From: Tridacna crocea
Lineage: Eukaryota; Mollusca; Bivalvia; Cardiida; Cardiidae
Length of the DNA stretch: 64,000 bases
Direction of reading: 5' to 3'
NCBI GenBank assembly: GCA_943736015.1
Contig: OX031065.1
Location: 40,996,427 to 41,060,426 of the forward strand
The position numbers and the translations under genes are program-made. The stretch's first letter is position 1. The number at the start of each line of letters is the position of its first letter. Under the pieces are notes generated by a model. That model was not told the DNA's origin. It made no database searches and saw nothing but the letters and a program-made list of their open reading frames with translations. Below are positions 34,725 through 45,269 of this stretch, one piece after another.

Positions 34725-35205
34725 TGGAGATTCATTGTGGCAAGTTTGAAGTAGATCCAATTCTGATGGCAATTGTAGGAGTTGCGCACACAAATAATTG
34801 CTAACGGATGGATGACCGGGTGTATAACATAATATAACATATACAGGGCATGATACCCTGTATAAATGACTATTGCTCCACTGAGACGGTCTACGCCGTG
34901 CCGCTTCACCATACCAGTCTGCGTTTTGGTCCAACCCATTAACATGTGTACGTAAGATCCCGTTTCTTCAGTGCGGACACGACCGCATCGTGTACTGGAT
35001 GAAGAAATCGGAAATAGCATGCACGTAATTGTGCCTCCAAGACGATATTTCATCAGGGCACAACAGTCGGGCACCCAACGAGTTTTCCTTCATTGAGTAC
35101 ACGACAGTCGGGCATCCAGGAAGTTTTCCTTCATTCAATACACGACAGTTGTCCTCGCAGTATGAATTTTCTTCAGTGCGAACACGACGGTCAGGTAAAT
35201 AGTCA
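34725..35205. repeat. Right arm of the long inverted repeat
   Basis: Reverse complement of the 26408-26893 arm, ending GGTCAGGTAAATA at 35205. A local duplication near 35060-35150 repeats TTTTCCTTCATT(G/C)A(G/A)TACACGACAGT. This arm is uninterrupted. Confidence 0.7.
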
Positions 35206-35365
35206 CTTTGTTGTTAAAATGCTTGCAGTTCTATTGTCATTCTCTTGCGGAAAACTGTTATTCAACATATTTTTAACGAAATTTGTGAATTTGAACACTA
35301 GATAAAGCCTCAGGATGGATTGTTTTCTTTAAGAAAAAGTGGAATACTTAGATATTATTCATATT

Positions 35366-35583
35366 TTAACCCTTTACCACAAAACCCCAACTTTAACGGA
35401 AGAAACCTTTCAAAACATTGAGTGAAAAGTAGAAAATGCTGGTAATCAGCATTTTCTCCTTTTACCACTATATTTTTTACCCTTTCCAAGCAGATTTCAA
35501 CATTTTGGTCACATTTATTTTGTTGTCTGGTAATGCTTTCAATTTTGACATGTCTATGATTTCGTTGTTTGGTAAAGAGTTAA
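35366..35583 (+). mobile_element. TTAA-type palindromic MITE, well preserved
   Basis: TTAA at 35366-35369 and 35580-35583, ends CCCTTTACCACAAAACC and TTTGGTAAAGAG, and centre GAAAATGCTGG-TAAT-CAGCATTTTC. Lengths and order agree with the copies at 2288 and 59473. Confidence 0.8.
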
Positions 35584-36375
35584 ATGAGCTAAAGGCCTGA
35601 AATTTCCTGTTCTATCATAGTATTCGAGTAATGATTTGTAAAGAAAAACTTGTGGAAGTCCCTTTTTTCACAATACTGTGATAGGTGCATGGTGAGCAAA
35701 CCTTGAAATAATAATAAAAAACAAAAGATTGTCATCTGAAGTATTAATCATCTTAGTGCAAGTCCCATCCAATTAAGTGAAAAAATGAATTTTTCCACCT
35801 TACCCAATCCCGTGCAATGATATGCTTAGGTAAGCAATAAAAAAATATGTGTACATTTCCTCTGATTTCAAAAACTGACAGAGCCACCAAAGAAGAAAAA
35901 AAGGGAGAGGGGGAGGACATAGATAATTGATAGTTTAAACTGTTAAGAGTTTAATGTTGATATTATTATTTCCATCAACTCTGTGTTTTCTGTGCAAATT
36001 TGGTGCTCTGTGCACATGTTAAAAAAATCATTAAAAAATTAGATTGAAGTACAGGCATTACTTCTTGGGTTTTCTTTGTAAAGGATTGGTAGTAGGACTG
36101 GTTGATGCAGAAAGAAAAAACAATTTATTTGGATTTGTCTTATTTTGTAAGGTTGAGGTAAAATTTACAACTTTTCCCATAAAATAATTTGGTTGTTTTT
36201 CAACGGATTGCAACAGACCATACTAAAAAATTCGTCAAAAAAAAAAGTACTGCTCCGATAAGGAAAAAGTTTAGTGTTTTGAACTTCTCAAACCTTAGTC
36301 CTGGTATGTGGAAAGTTTCAGATTTCTATTCCAAAATTCAAAAAAATCATTGTTCCATCCTACTGTAATCCCCCA
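35584..36375. other. No feature recognised
   Basis: AT-rich, A-run-rich sequence. No supported exon or repeat matched within the window. Confidence 0.4.
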
Positions 36376-36418
36376 ATAGTGCAACTGTCCATGTGCAGTC
36401 GTAATTGCTTTATTTTAC

Positions 36419-36482
36419 CTTGCGTTTCATATTCCAGGTTGTATTTACTGTATACAGAGGGGATGAAATATCCTTGTCGCCA
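36419..36482 (-). CDS. Putative 64-bp internal exon (copy B), unidentified gene
   Basis: Minus strand: acceptor CCTAAAACAG, 64 bp coding WRQGYFIPSVYSKYNLEYETQ plus one base, donor GTAAAATA. Boundaries and length equal those of the exon at 4579-4642. No protein family is recognised. Confidence 0.4.
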
Positions 36483-37061
36483 CTGTTTTAGGATCCGAAC
36501 GAAAGAAGTAATCAACATTTTAACTTTACTTTCCGTTTCCATCCCAGTCATGTACGCCATTTTCCTATGGAATGAGTACTTCAAAGTGAAGCGGATTAAA
36601 GACCTAAAATACTCGAATTGATGGCAATAAAATACTAGAACTGATGGCAATAAAATACTAGAATTGATGGCAAGAGTTCATGGCTGATTTCCATAAAATC
36701 ATGCATGTAAGTAAGTGTTTGCATGCAGTTTAAGATGCTAGGAAAGTTTTTTGATGTATAATGGCATAGTTTTCGACTGCTTTGGATTGTTTTGGGGTTT
36801 TTTGAGTGGTTTTGTGGTGTTTCATCCGAGATGTACTTTACAAACTAGGTCAAAGCTGCGGAACGAGACAAATTTTCAAATATAGAGCAAGTTCTATGAT
36901 ATTTAACTCTAAAATTCATTGTTTGCATGGTTTAGAAGAGTTGATCTCAAATGACGTCACTCGAGTCGAAATTCCACCCTTATGCGCAAAGCTCCAACGT
37001 CTCAATACATGAATCCCAGACCGTCGTGAAATCAGCCCAAGTTAATGAATATTCATTATAA

Positions 37062-37878
37062 CACCTTATTTTTAATATCATGTAAATTTTTAAAAATTTT
37101 TTTTTTAAAATTTATTTATGTATTTTTTGACTATTTATATTAAACCTTTATTTCTCTCTAACATTTGTTGAATAGAAATGTTACTCCTGGTATACCTAAT
37201 GCTGGCCAAAGATCGACCGACATACCAGTAACCTGACAGTGTATTGTCTGCCACTCATATCTAAATCATACAAGATACATAATTTGAATATTCCCCTTTT
37301 ATGTTTCACCGCAAACATTTGGCATATTGTCTTTGTATCAATGCTTTTTGCATGGTTCAAATGTATAAATTATTTGTCGAAGAGATATTGATTCATGCTG
37401 TATTTACAAATGCATTCGTTTTAACTGACTTTTGCATACAAATGGCGGAAATCTCAATTGAAGTTTCAATAACGTAATTTTGTATCGCTGTATTTTTGAT
37501 ACAATTTTAATAAGGACATGAGAAAACCTGGTCGGATCTTTGTGCTTTTCAATTATTACTGATACAGATTTACATGTTTTTTGTATAAGCCGTGTGATCA
37601 TTTTACAAGTGCATAGTACTGCTACATATCTGCTATTACATTTACATGTACACAACCTCGCAATTATTGCCTTAAGGACTAGATCTATTGAGGATTACAG
37701 TAAATGCCTATTTTAATTCAAGATGACACTATCCACATATTTAATCATGACTGTATTTTACATAAATGCTGTGCAATATCAAACCAGTCCCATACACAAA
37801 TCCAATAACCACATTTTTGCTAAAATTCCAGGGGGTGGTGGGTCCGGTTCCCCTTCTCTGGATCCGCCCATGTTATAA
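37062..37878. mobile_element. Insertion in duplication copy B, TTATAA flanks
   Basis: Absent from copy A, where ATTATAAGATCAC reads straight through. The repeated TTATAA on both sides suggests a 6-bp target duplication. The segment starts with T/A runs and ends with a GGGGGTGGTGGGTCCGG, then TCTGGATCCGCCC tail. No open frame or terminal inverted repeats were found, so class is unknown. A deletion in copy A is the alternative. Confidence 0.5.
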
Positions 37879-39025
37879 GATCACTGTATTTACAATACAG
37901 ACCTCGAGAGTTGATTGACCCATCAAATAAGCTAATTATAAAGCCATATAAATATGCAATCCCTTTTTTAAACTAACGTTAAGCATTGATGGGGGAGAAA
38001 CCTTAGCTGAATTGTGTTTTATTTACCCATCCAAACAAAGATGGATGTTAAATTTTCACATAATATACAAAATAACTGCAAAACTTTTAAATTTTTTTTA
38101 ATTTAAGTCACTTTTTCCTTTTTCTAGCGTAGGTATATCAATAATATGAGTTAACGGGTCCAGTCCCAAGATAAAGAGCGAATTCCAGACATACCAAAGA
38201 AAAAGTAGTTCTACAGCGATTGGGTTAAAAGCAGAGTAACTGCACCTTGTTTATGATGTATATACGACGTTTTTGATCCAAGTTTTAGCATGATCCTTTA
38301 ACCCACTATAGACATCCCCCAACTCACCCTGAGCTCCTCCAGCTCGTCGCAAAAAGTCGAACATTTGGACAAACGTGTGACTTAACAAGAGCAGTGTTGA
38401 ATCTAGGATTGCTTGGAAAGGGGCCAACTCCCCCACCCCTGACAAAAATGTGGGCCAATAAATTTTTGCAATGGGCCATCATGAATTGAGTCAGATCTGA
38501 GCAGGGAAGATCAATTTATTGGTTCAAATTGTTTTAAATAACTGGATCTATAAGCCAAGCAAATAATAAACATATCATTTTTAAACTTATATTTTGAAGA
38601 TCTCATTTTAGGAAAAATACACAGTAGCTGGAGCATTTGCATAAGATGGCATATCAAAATATAGACAAAAATGATAAAAAAAATTAAAAAATTTTACACA
38701 ATGGTAATAAATGACTGTGGGAAAATAAGAAAATCAACTTTCTCCATGTTTCTTTCTTTTCTGTTTCTTTACAGAATAAAAAAGAAACAAAAACACAACT
38801 TTTTATCTTACCTGATTTTTCATTAGCTCAAATCTATGCGGTAGTGGATGTAGAATTCTTGTGAAAAGGGAATGCTTCTATCTGCTTTGTAATCAAAGGT
38901 TTTGCAAGTTCTATGTGTCATTCACTATATACAGATAAAAACTGTTTTGAAAAAAAAAAAAAATCTTGGGCTAGTCTCAATTGAAATATTTACAGCTGAT
39001 TTCAAAATTCTACTTAGAGTAAAAA

Positions 39026-40783
39026 TTAAGTTTTGGATATTTTCCTGTCTTTCTTTGATTTATACAACTTCATGGCCTCAGAGAAATCGGCCTTTTCAAT
39101 AGGTGATCCATCAATTTTTATGGTCATTAATGTATTCATGGTCTTTTCCTGCATTCTATTTCTTCTATTAGTTTTTATTCCATTTTGACAGGAAAAACCT
39201 CTCTCGCAGTCTGCAGTCTGGTAGGGTAGTATGAGGCAAATGTTGGCAAGAATGATTAAATTTGGTAGAGACTCCCTATGGTGTTTGTACAACAGTTGCC
39301 ATAAAAGTTTAGTACTATCTCTGGGATACATTTGCTGAACAACAATGTGTTTGGCAAGAGACCACTCAGTCCTACAGCTATCACCATCTATGAGCTTGCT
39401 GCTTTTGACATCTCCAATCACAGCATCACTCCCATAATGGTTGATGATAATTTCCAGTTCTTTGTTGCCATACTGTTCCTTTTCAATGTCACTTAAAAAT
39501 GATAAAGATCTCATACCAAATACATGAAAGGCTGTTGAAACATCTACAGCATCTTTGGGAAATCTCTCAGTAATGTTGTTTGATAGTTTTTCACAAAAAG
39601 TATCTCTGATTTCGTCTAACACCTTCTTTTGGTCTTTAATCTGAATCAACTTCTGACCTTTAAATGAACACTCCAGCACATGCCCATCTGTATCCTTTTT
39701 GAACACAAGTTGCTGTAAAAGTTCTGACTGATAATGGCCATTTCCCTTCTGTGCCTGTTTGATCTTGGTCTTCAAGTTACTTAATGCTGGACCAACTGCA
39801 GCAATGTCAATATCTTGTTTCTGGAGTAGTAAAGACATTTGAGATACAGATGGTAAAATGTCCATTAAGGTATACAAAATGAACAAAAATTTATACTCTG
39901 ACAATTTATGCAGAAAGTCTTTACATTTTCTATCATCATGTTTTTTGTAATAAGTTATTAATGATGGCCATGATCTATACACTGCAAAAACTGCCTCAGA
40001 GAATGCTAACCATCGAATTTCATGACACTCTTTTACCTTCACTTTTTGATTATTTAGTACTTTCTGAATTTCAGCAAGCTCACAGGCACGATTCCCTGAC
40101 TTGGAACCACCGAAATAGTAGTAGAGATCTGATAAAGTTTGTTCAAAGTCTTTGAAATGTGGGTTATTTTTTGATGCTTGTGAAGTACAAAGGTTAAACC
40201 TGTGTGCCATACAATGAATGGACACCAAGTGAGGACTCTTCTGCTTCAGTTTAGCTGCTACTCCGTTTCTCTTACCGACCATCACCGCAGCACCATCACT
40301 TCCGAAACCCCTTAATTTTGTAACATCAAGCTGTTCTGTATTTATTAGATCCATTACCAAGTTAAACAAGACTTCAGCATCAGACTTGGGATTGTCAATT
40401 GTCATGTTCTTCAGAAAGTAGGTTTTAGGTTCAAAATTTTCATTTGCTATTCTAACATAGGCCACCATTTGTTTGGAAACACTGATATCAGTAGATTCGT
40501 CAATTAAAACAGAAAACATTTCAGCTTTTCTTATAGCTTCTATAGTGCTGTGATGAATTGTCTCAGCGATACATTCTTGCAGCTCAATACCTGTTGCTCT
40601 TGATGAGTATGTTGCATTATTGGAGATGCTTAAATTCTGTAACATGACACAGCCATTCAGCTTTTGTAGTTCCAATACACTTGTATATTTGTTTATGGGA
40701 ATATCTTCCTTTGCCATCCAATATGTTGAGCGCATTGCTGCTGTAAGTGGGGTATCACTTCTTTTCAGCGCCTCATTTGTAGC
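39026..40783 (-). CDS. hAT-type transposase, exon 2 (catalytic and dimerisation domains)
   Basis: 585 codons plus stop, residues 120-704 of the joined protein. On the minus strand the acceptor is TTCCATTTTAG and the frame is open from the first base (ATNEALKRSD...), 16 codons before the first methionine, so the exon is not the gene start. It shows an RNase H-like hAT core: LIDESTD near residues 212-218, GFGSDGAAVMVGKRNG near 280 with a D at about 282, the CMAH motif near 310-313, and the C-terminal ADCERGFS block near 643-650 with a conserved E. The hAT dimerisation region follows. The arrangement resembles ZNF862/KIAA1586-like proteins, host genes derived from such transposases. No internal stop or frameshift. 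A possible AATAAA signal lies about 500 bp downstream (38515-38520). Cut-and-paste transposition in the nucleus is its inferred role. Confidence 0.9.
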   Translation of the reverse strand, partial: ATNEALKRSDTPLTAAMRSTYWMAKEDIPINKYTSVLELQKLNGCVMLQNLSISNNATYSSRATGIELQECIAETIHHSTIEAIRKAEMFSVLIDESTDISVSKQMVAYVRIANENFEPKTYFLKNMTIDNPKSDAEVLFNLVMDLINTEQLDVTKLRGFGSDGAAVMVGKRNGVAAKLKQKSPHLVSIHCMAHRFNLCTSQASKNNPHFKDFEQTLSDLYYYFGGSKSGNRACELAEIQKVLNNQKVKVKECHEIRWLAFSEAVFAVYRSWPSLITYYKKHDDRKCKDFLHKLSEYKFLFILYTLMDILPSVSQMSLLLQKQDIDIAAVGPALSNLKTKIKQAQKGNGHYQSELLQQLVFKKDTDGHVLECSFKGQKLIQIKDQKKVLDEIRDTFCEKLSNNITERFPKDAVDVSTAFHVFGMRSLSFLSDIEKEQYGNKELEIIINHYGSDAVIGDVKSSKLIDGDSCRTEWSLAKHIVVQQMYPRDSTKLLWQLLYKHHRESLPNLIILANICLILPYQTADCERGFSCQNGIKTNRRNRMQEKTMNTLMTIKIDGSPIEKADFSEAMKLYKSKKDRKISKT

Positions 40784-41381
40784 CTAAAATGGAAAGTACC
40801 AGCATGTCAATGTAAATGCTTATTATTGGAGTTACTAGCATTACAGCAACTGTTCTAGTTTTCAAATCAAAATTTACATTAGATTTGAGAATAGGAAGAG
40901 CTGCTGTAATGAAAGCAATATGAATTGTAATTTTTCATCCTTTTCTAAAAAAAAAAAAAGAGGTCATGAACGTAAAAACTAGTCCGGACAGAAAATAACA
41001 TCAGCAGACACAAAAGATACGATATCGCAGTTTACGGATCATTTGAGACACCATTAATTCTACAAATATGATCAATATTCACCAGGAAAAAAATAAGGTC
41101 AGTTTGTTTTTAACTGAATACATTCAGTAAGTAATAATTTACACAGAAGGCCATCCTTGCTCATACTTCTGGCGATTATCCTTCAAGCGGTTGCCATGTT
41201 ATTTTTTTTCTACTTTCATTGTGCATGCGCACTGGATCAAATTACGAGTTTATTCCCCGGGCTCAAAAGGAAAACACTGTAACCGACATTTTATCACTAG
41301 ATCTACATATTCATATAGAAATTTTACCAAAATGAGATTCGTAACTAAAATGAGAAAACATCCAAAATAAAAGAAACTTAC

Positions 41382-41738
41382 AGTTGCCATGCTGTTGCGT
41401 AGGACTGAATCTCTGACGGAGTCACAGTGGTCCTGACAGGAAACATGTCTCGTTAAAGTACTTGATCGGTAGTTTTTGCAGCCACGAGTAAAAGTGTTAA
41501 TCTTTCCATACTCTGAACATAACGCACAAATCATTCCCGAGTCAGTTTTTCTAAGCCATGGGTACGTTCCGAGCCAATTTTTCTGGAAAGTGTGATCATA
41601 TTTCCTTTTCTTGCAATCTGGAATTGACTGTTCCGGCGACGTGTCTTGTTTCTCCGTTAAGTATTCTTCTGAAGGACTGTCTCGTTCATCCCTTGTTCTC
41701 TTTTTAAGAAATTCTGTCAACTTGAGTTGATTCGACAT
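41382..41738 (-). CDS. hAT-type transposase, exon 1 (PIP-like motif and zinc finger)
   Basis: 119 codons ending at a GTAAGT donor in phase 0. The 598-bp intron (41381-40784) joins it in frame to exon 2. The frame is open to 41840, but I chose the ATG at 41738 (context AAAATGT) because the first residues, MSNQLKLTEFLKK, resemble start regions of related transposases. QLKLTEFL (residues 4-11) is close to a PCNA-binding PIP box, although position 8 is L not aromatic. KKRKY (43-47) may be a nuclear signal. A TTF/BED-like zinc finger follows: WLGTYPWLR, C71, C74, C87, and H98/H104 in TRHVSCQDH. Such fingers usually bind the transposon ends. Confidence 0.85.
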
Positions 41739-41897
41739 TTTGTGAAGATAACGCTTAACCACTGAAATTACCGCGTGATTTGACACAATAATGACGTCAA
41801 AAATTGCATAGGCAACACGTGGTTGACATTTGGAGGTCATTTATGGCAACTCGGCCGATTCCGTAGCCTCGATTACGCCCGAGTGTTTAGTATGTCT

Positions 41898-43508
41898 AAC
41901 AAGAGGGCCAAGATGGCCCTGGATCGCTCACCTGAATTTTTGAGATGACCATAGTCTATTTTTTTTTTTTGAGGTATTGAAACATTGGAATCAAATTTAT
42001 AATTTTGCCAAGCAATTTTCAAAAGGTCACCTGTAAAAGTCATTTCGAAATCTGACCATCAGTTTCAAAAAGAAGAATTTTTAAGAATTCTTCATTTCTG
42101 TAAAAGAGCAAGTAGCCCCCATCCACGAGAGCCATGTTTCTTGATGGATCAAAATTTACGAACAAGTTTTGAAAAGGGTCACCCAAGGAACATCTCTCTG
42201 AAATTATTTCAAAATCTGACCAGGGGTTTCAGAGAAAGAGAATTTTAAAGAATTTCATCATGTCCATATAGTGCAAGTAGCCCCCATTCACAAGAGCCAT
42301 GTTTCTTGAGGGATCAAAATTATATGTACAGCTTTTGGAAAGGGTCACGAAAGGAACATCTCTGTCAGATTATTTTAAAATCTGACCACAGGTTTCAGAG
42401 AAGAAGAATTTTCAAGAATTTCTTCATTTCCATATAATGCAAGTAGCCCCCATTCACTAGAGCCATGTTTCTTGGCCAATCAAAATTTCACGAACAATTT
42501 TAGAAAAGGGTCACCCAAGGAACATCTCTCTGAAATTATTTCAAAATCTGTCCAGCCATTTCAGAGAAGAAGAATTTTCAAGAATTTCTTCATTTCTGTA
42601 TAGTGCAAGTAGCCCCCATTCACTAGAGCCATGTTTCTTGACCAATCAAAATTTCGCGAACAATTCTTGAAAAGGGTAACCCATGGAACAAGTCTGTGAA
42701 ATTATTTCAAAATCTAACCAGCTGTTTCAGAGAAGAAGAATTTTTAAGAATTTCTTAATTTCTGTATAGTGCAAGAAGCCCCCATTCACCAGAGCCATGT
42801 TTCTTGACCAATCAAAATTTCGCAAACATTTTTTAAAAGGGTCACCCAAGGAACAACTCTGTGAAATTATTTCAAAATCTGACCAGCGGTTTCAGAGAAG
42901 AAGATTTTTTAGGAATTCCTTCATTTCTGTATAGTGCAAGAAGCCCCCATTCACCAGAGCCACATTTTTTGACGAATCAAAATTTCACGTACAATTTTTG
43001 AAAAGGGTCACCCAAGGAACATATCTGTGAAATTATTTCAAAATCCGACCAGCGGTTTCAGAGGAGAAGATTTTTAAAGAATTCCTTCATTTCTGTATAG
43101 TGCAAGAAGCCCCCATTCACCAGAGCCACATTTTTTGACGAATCAAAATTTCACGAACAATTTTTGAAAAGGGTCACCCAAGGAACATATCTATGAAATT
43201 ATTTCAAAATCCGACCAGCGGTTTCAGAGGAGAAGATTTTTAAAGAATTTGCTAAAAAATTCCATTTGGTTGCCATGGTAACCAGAGTTTTTGATGGAAT
43301 CAAATTCTGTGAACAATTTTTAAAGAGGACCTCCCAGGGAACATTCCTGCCAAGTTTGGTCCAAATCCGCCCAGCAGTTTAGGAGGAGTTGATGTTTAAA
43401 GAATTGTTGACGACGCACGACGGACGACGGACGACGCACGACGGACGACGGACACCGGGTGATCCTAAAAGCTCCCCTTGAGCACGTTGTGCTCAGGTGA
43501 GCTAAAAA
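41898..43508 (+). mobile_element. HINE-like element inside the autonomous hAT transposon
   Basis: Complete 166-bp-type element: AACAAGAG-GGGCC-AAGAT-GGCCC at the left, GAGCAC-GTT-GTGCTC and AGGTGAGCTAAAAA at the right, with about eight core units. It lies upstream of the transposase start codon, in the transposon's 5' region. Flanks show no clear target duplication. Confidence 0.85.
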
Positions 43509-43752
43509 TAGAATCTAACATTGATCTAAAATCGGGACAGTCGATTCGCACTGTGTATAGATATGTATTGACTTATTTTTTCGGCCTACAGTTCTCCGGC
43601 AATTTCCTTTTTCGTTTAAACGCACAGTAATTTTTATTTTGCGCCATAGATTAACAACATGCGTGATACGTGGCCCAGAGATATTCTTTATTTGCGCCAA
43701 TTATTTAGACAATGCGTGATTTTACCAATCCCGCATCCTAGATTCAACTCTG

Positions 43753-44902
43753 AAGAGGGCCAAGATGGCCCTGGTTGGCTCCCCTGAATTTTTGAGAGGA
43801 CCATAGCCAATTTTTTCAACCATAGCCAATTTTTTCACAATCTAAACAACCATTTCAGAGAAGAAGAATTTTTAAGAATTTCTTCATGTCTGTATAGTGT
43901 AAATAGCCCATAGCCATCAGAGCTATGTTTCTGGATGGATCAAAATATTTCGAGCAATTTTTGAAAAGGGTCATCCAAGGAATATCTCTGAAATTATTTT
44001 AAAATCTGACCAGCCGTTTCAGAGAAGAAGAATTTTTAAGAATTCCTTTATTTCTGTATAGTGCAAGAAGCCCCCATTCACCAGAGCCATAATTATTGAA
44101 GTATCAAAATTTCACAAACAATTTTTGAAAAGGGTCACCGAAGGAACATCTCTCTGAAATAATTTCAAAATCTGACCAGCGGTTTCAAAGAAGAAGAGTT
44201 TTTAAGAATTTCTTCATTTCCCTATAGTGCAGGTAGCCCCCATTCACCAGAGCCACATTTTTCCCAACACTTTTTGAAAAGGGTCATCCAAGGAACAACT
44301 CTGTGAAATTATTTCAAATTCTGATCCGTGGTTTCAGAGAAGAAGAATTTTAAAGAATTTCTGTATAGTGCAAGTAGCCCCCATTCACAGAGCCATGATT
44401 CTTGACGGATAAAAAATTCGCGAACAAATTTTGAAAAGGGTCATCCAAGGAACATCTCTGTGAAATTATTTTAAAATCTGACCAGCCGTTTCAGAGAAGA
44501 AGAATTTTTAAGAATTCCTTTATTTCTGTATAGTGCAAGAAGCCCCCATTCACCAGAGCCATGTTTCTTGACATATCAAAATTTCAAGAACAAGTTTTGA
44601 AAAGGGTCACCCAAGGAACATCTCTGTGAAATTATTTTAAAATCTGACCGGCGGTTTCAAAGGGGAAGATTTTCTAGAAAATTCCATTTGGTTGCCATGG
44701 CAACCAGAGTTTTTGACGGAATCAAATTCTGTGAAAAATTTTTAAAGAGGACCTCCCAAGGAACATTCCAGCCAAGTTTGGTTCAAATTGGCCCAGTGGT
44801 TTAGGAGGAGTTGATGTTTAAAGAATTGTTGACGACGCACAACGGACACCCAGTGACCCTAAAAGCTCCCCTTGAGCATGTTGTGCTCAGGTGAGCTAAA
44901 AA
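43753..44902 (+). mobile_element. HINE-like element split by the hAT transposon (right part)
   Basis: Its first bases (AACAAGAG) lie at 38384-38391; the rest resumes here after the 5-bp duplication with GGGCC-AAGAT-GGCCC. It has a somewhat diverged left region (GGCTCCCCTGAA in place of GCTCACCTGAA), 166-bp units, and a complete 3' end with GAGCAT-GTT-GTGCTC and AGGTGAGCTAAAAA. The hAT element therefore landed eight bases into this one. Confidence 0.85.
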
Positions 44903-44931
44903 GGGGACACATTAGGCAAAAAGATGTCTAA

Positions 44932-45261
44932 ATAGCAAGTGCCTTCAAGTCATATAAACCACTGTTTGCCATATCAGAGGATCTATCGGCATCATGTACC
45001 CGCTATAACAGTATGGCTAGAGAATTCATGGGGACTTTTCCAAACTGTGATTTTGGTTTTTCCAGGGAAAAGCACCCTTTCCAGCCAAAGGAATCAGAAA
45101 AAAGTCGGTCTAGATATGTTTCTGGTGGGAAAAGATTTGCTCTGATACCTGGAAATGGAGTTAGAATGAATACCTCTACCTTTAAAGGAGAAGTTGCTGA
45201 CCAAATTGCCAGACTGAAAGCGATGCCTGTGTCAGTGGTCCTTTCAGCTAGTACAGTATCA
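44932..45261 (+). CDS. Candidate exon of an unidentified gene
   Basis: A 110-codon stop-free frame starts right after a HINE-like element. It reads SAFKSYKPLFAISEDLSAS near its start and later contains YVSGGKRFALIPGNGVRMN and FKGEVADQIARLKAMPVSVV. Composition and codon use look coding, unlike the surrounding repeats. It may start further upstream, at the ATG at 45013, or at an internal acceptor (TTTTTCCAG at 45057-45065). It ends at a GTGAGG donor after 45261 (phase 0) or an AG-GTAC donor after 45266. A TA-flanked element has inserted at 45268. I do not recognise the protein. Confidence 0.45.
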
Positions 45262-45269
45262 GTGAGGTA

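Larger units (their letters stand above)
36376..38380. repeat. Segmental duplication, copy B
   Basis: Counterpart of 4548-6113 in the same orientation, 31.8 kb away. Compared with copy A it has an 817-bp extra segment at 37062-37878, flanked by TTATAA on both sides (37056-37061, 37873-37878), and about 160 bp near 37940-38100. At the right end the similarity stops exactly where an AACAAGAG element begins (38384). The minus-strand 53-bp candidate exon at 38328-38380 (frame TRLSKCSTFCDELEELR, donor GTGAGT) therefore has the HINE-like terminus as its acceptor region. Confidence 0.75.
38392..43752 (-). mobile_element. Autonomous hAT-type transposon, apparently whole, 5-bp target duplication
   Basis: The left end CAGTGTTGAATCTAGGAT and the reverse complement of the right end, CAGAGTTGAATCTAGGAT, match at 17 of 18 positions. 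AAGAG stands on both sides (38387-38391 and 43753-43757). The target can be rebuilt: left flank AACAAGAG and right flank AAGAGGGCCAAGATGG join to the exact HINE 5' end known from several other copies, which fixes the duplication at 5 bp. The element carries one two-exon transposase gene on the minus strand. A HINE-like element (41898-43508) has inserted between the transposase start and the right terminus. Without it the transposon is about 3.75 kb. Whether it still moves is unknown. Confidence 0.85.
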
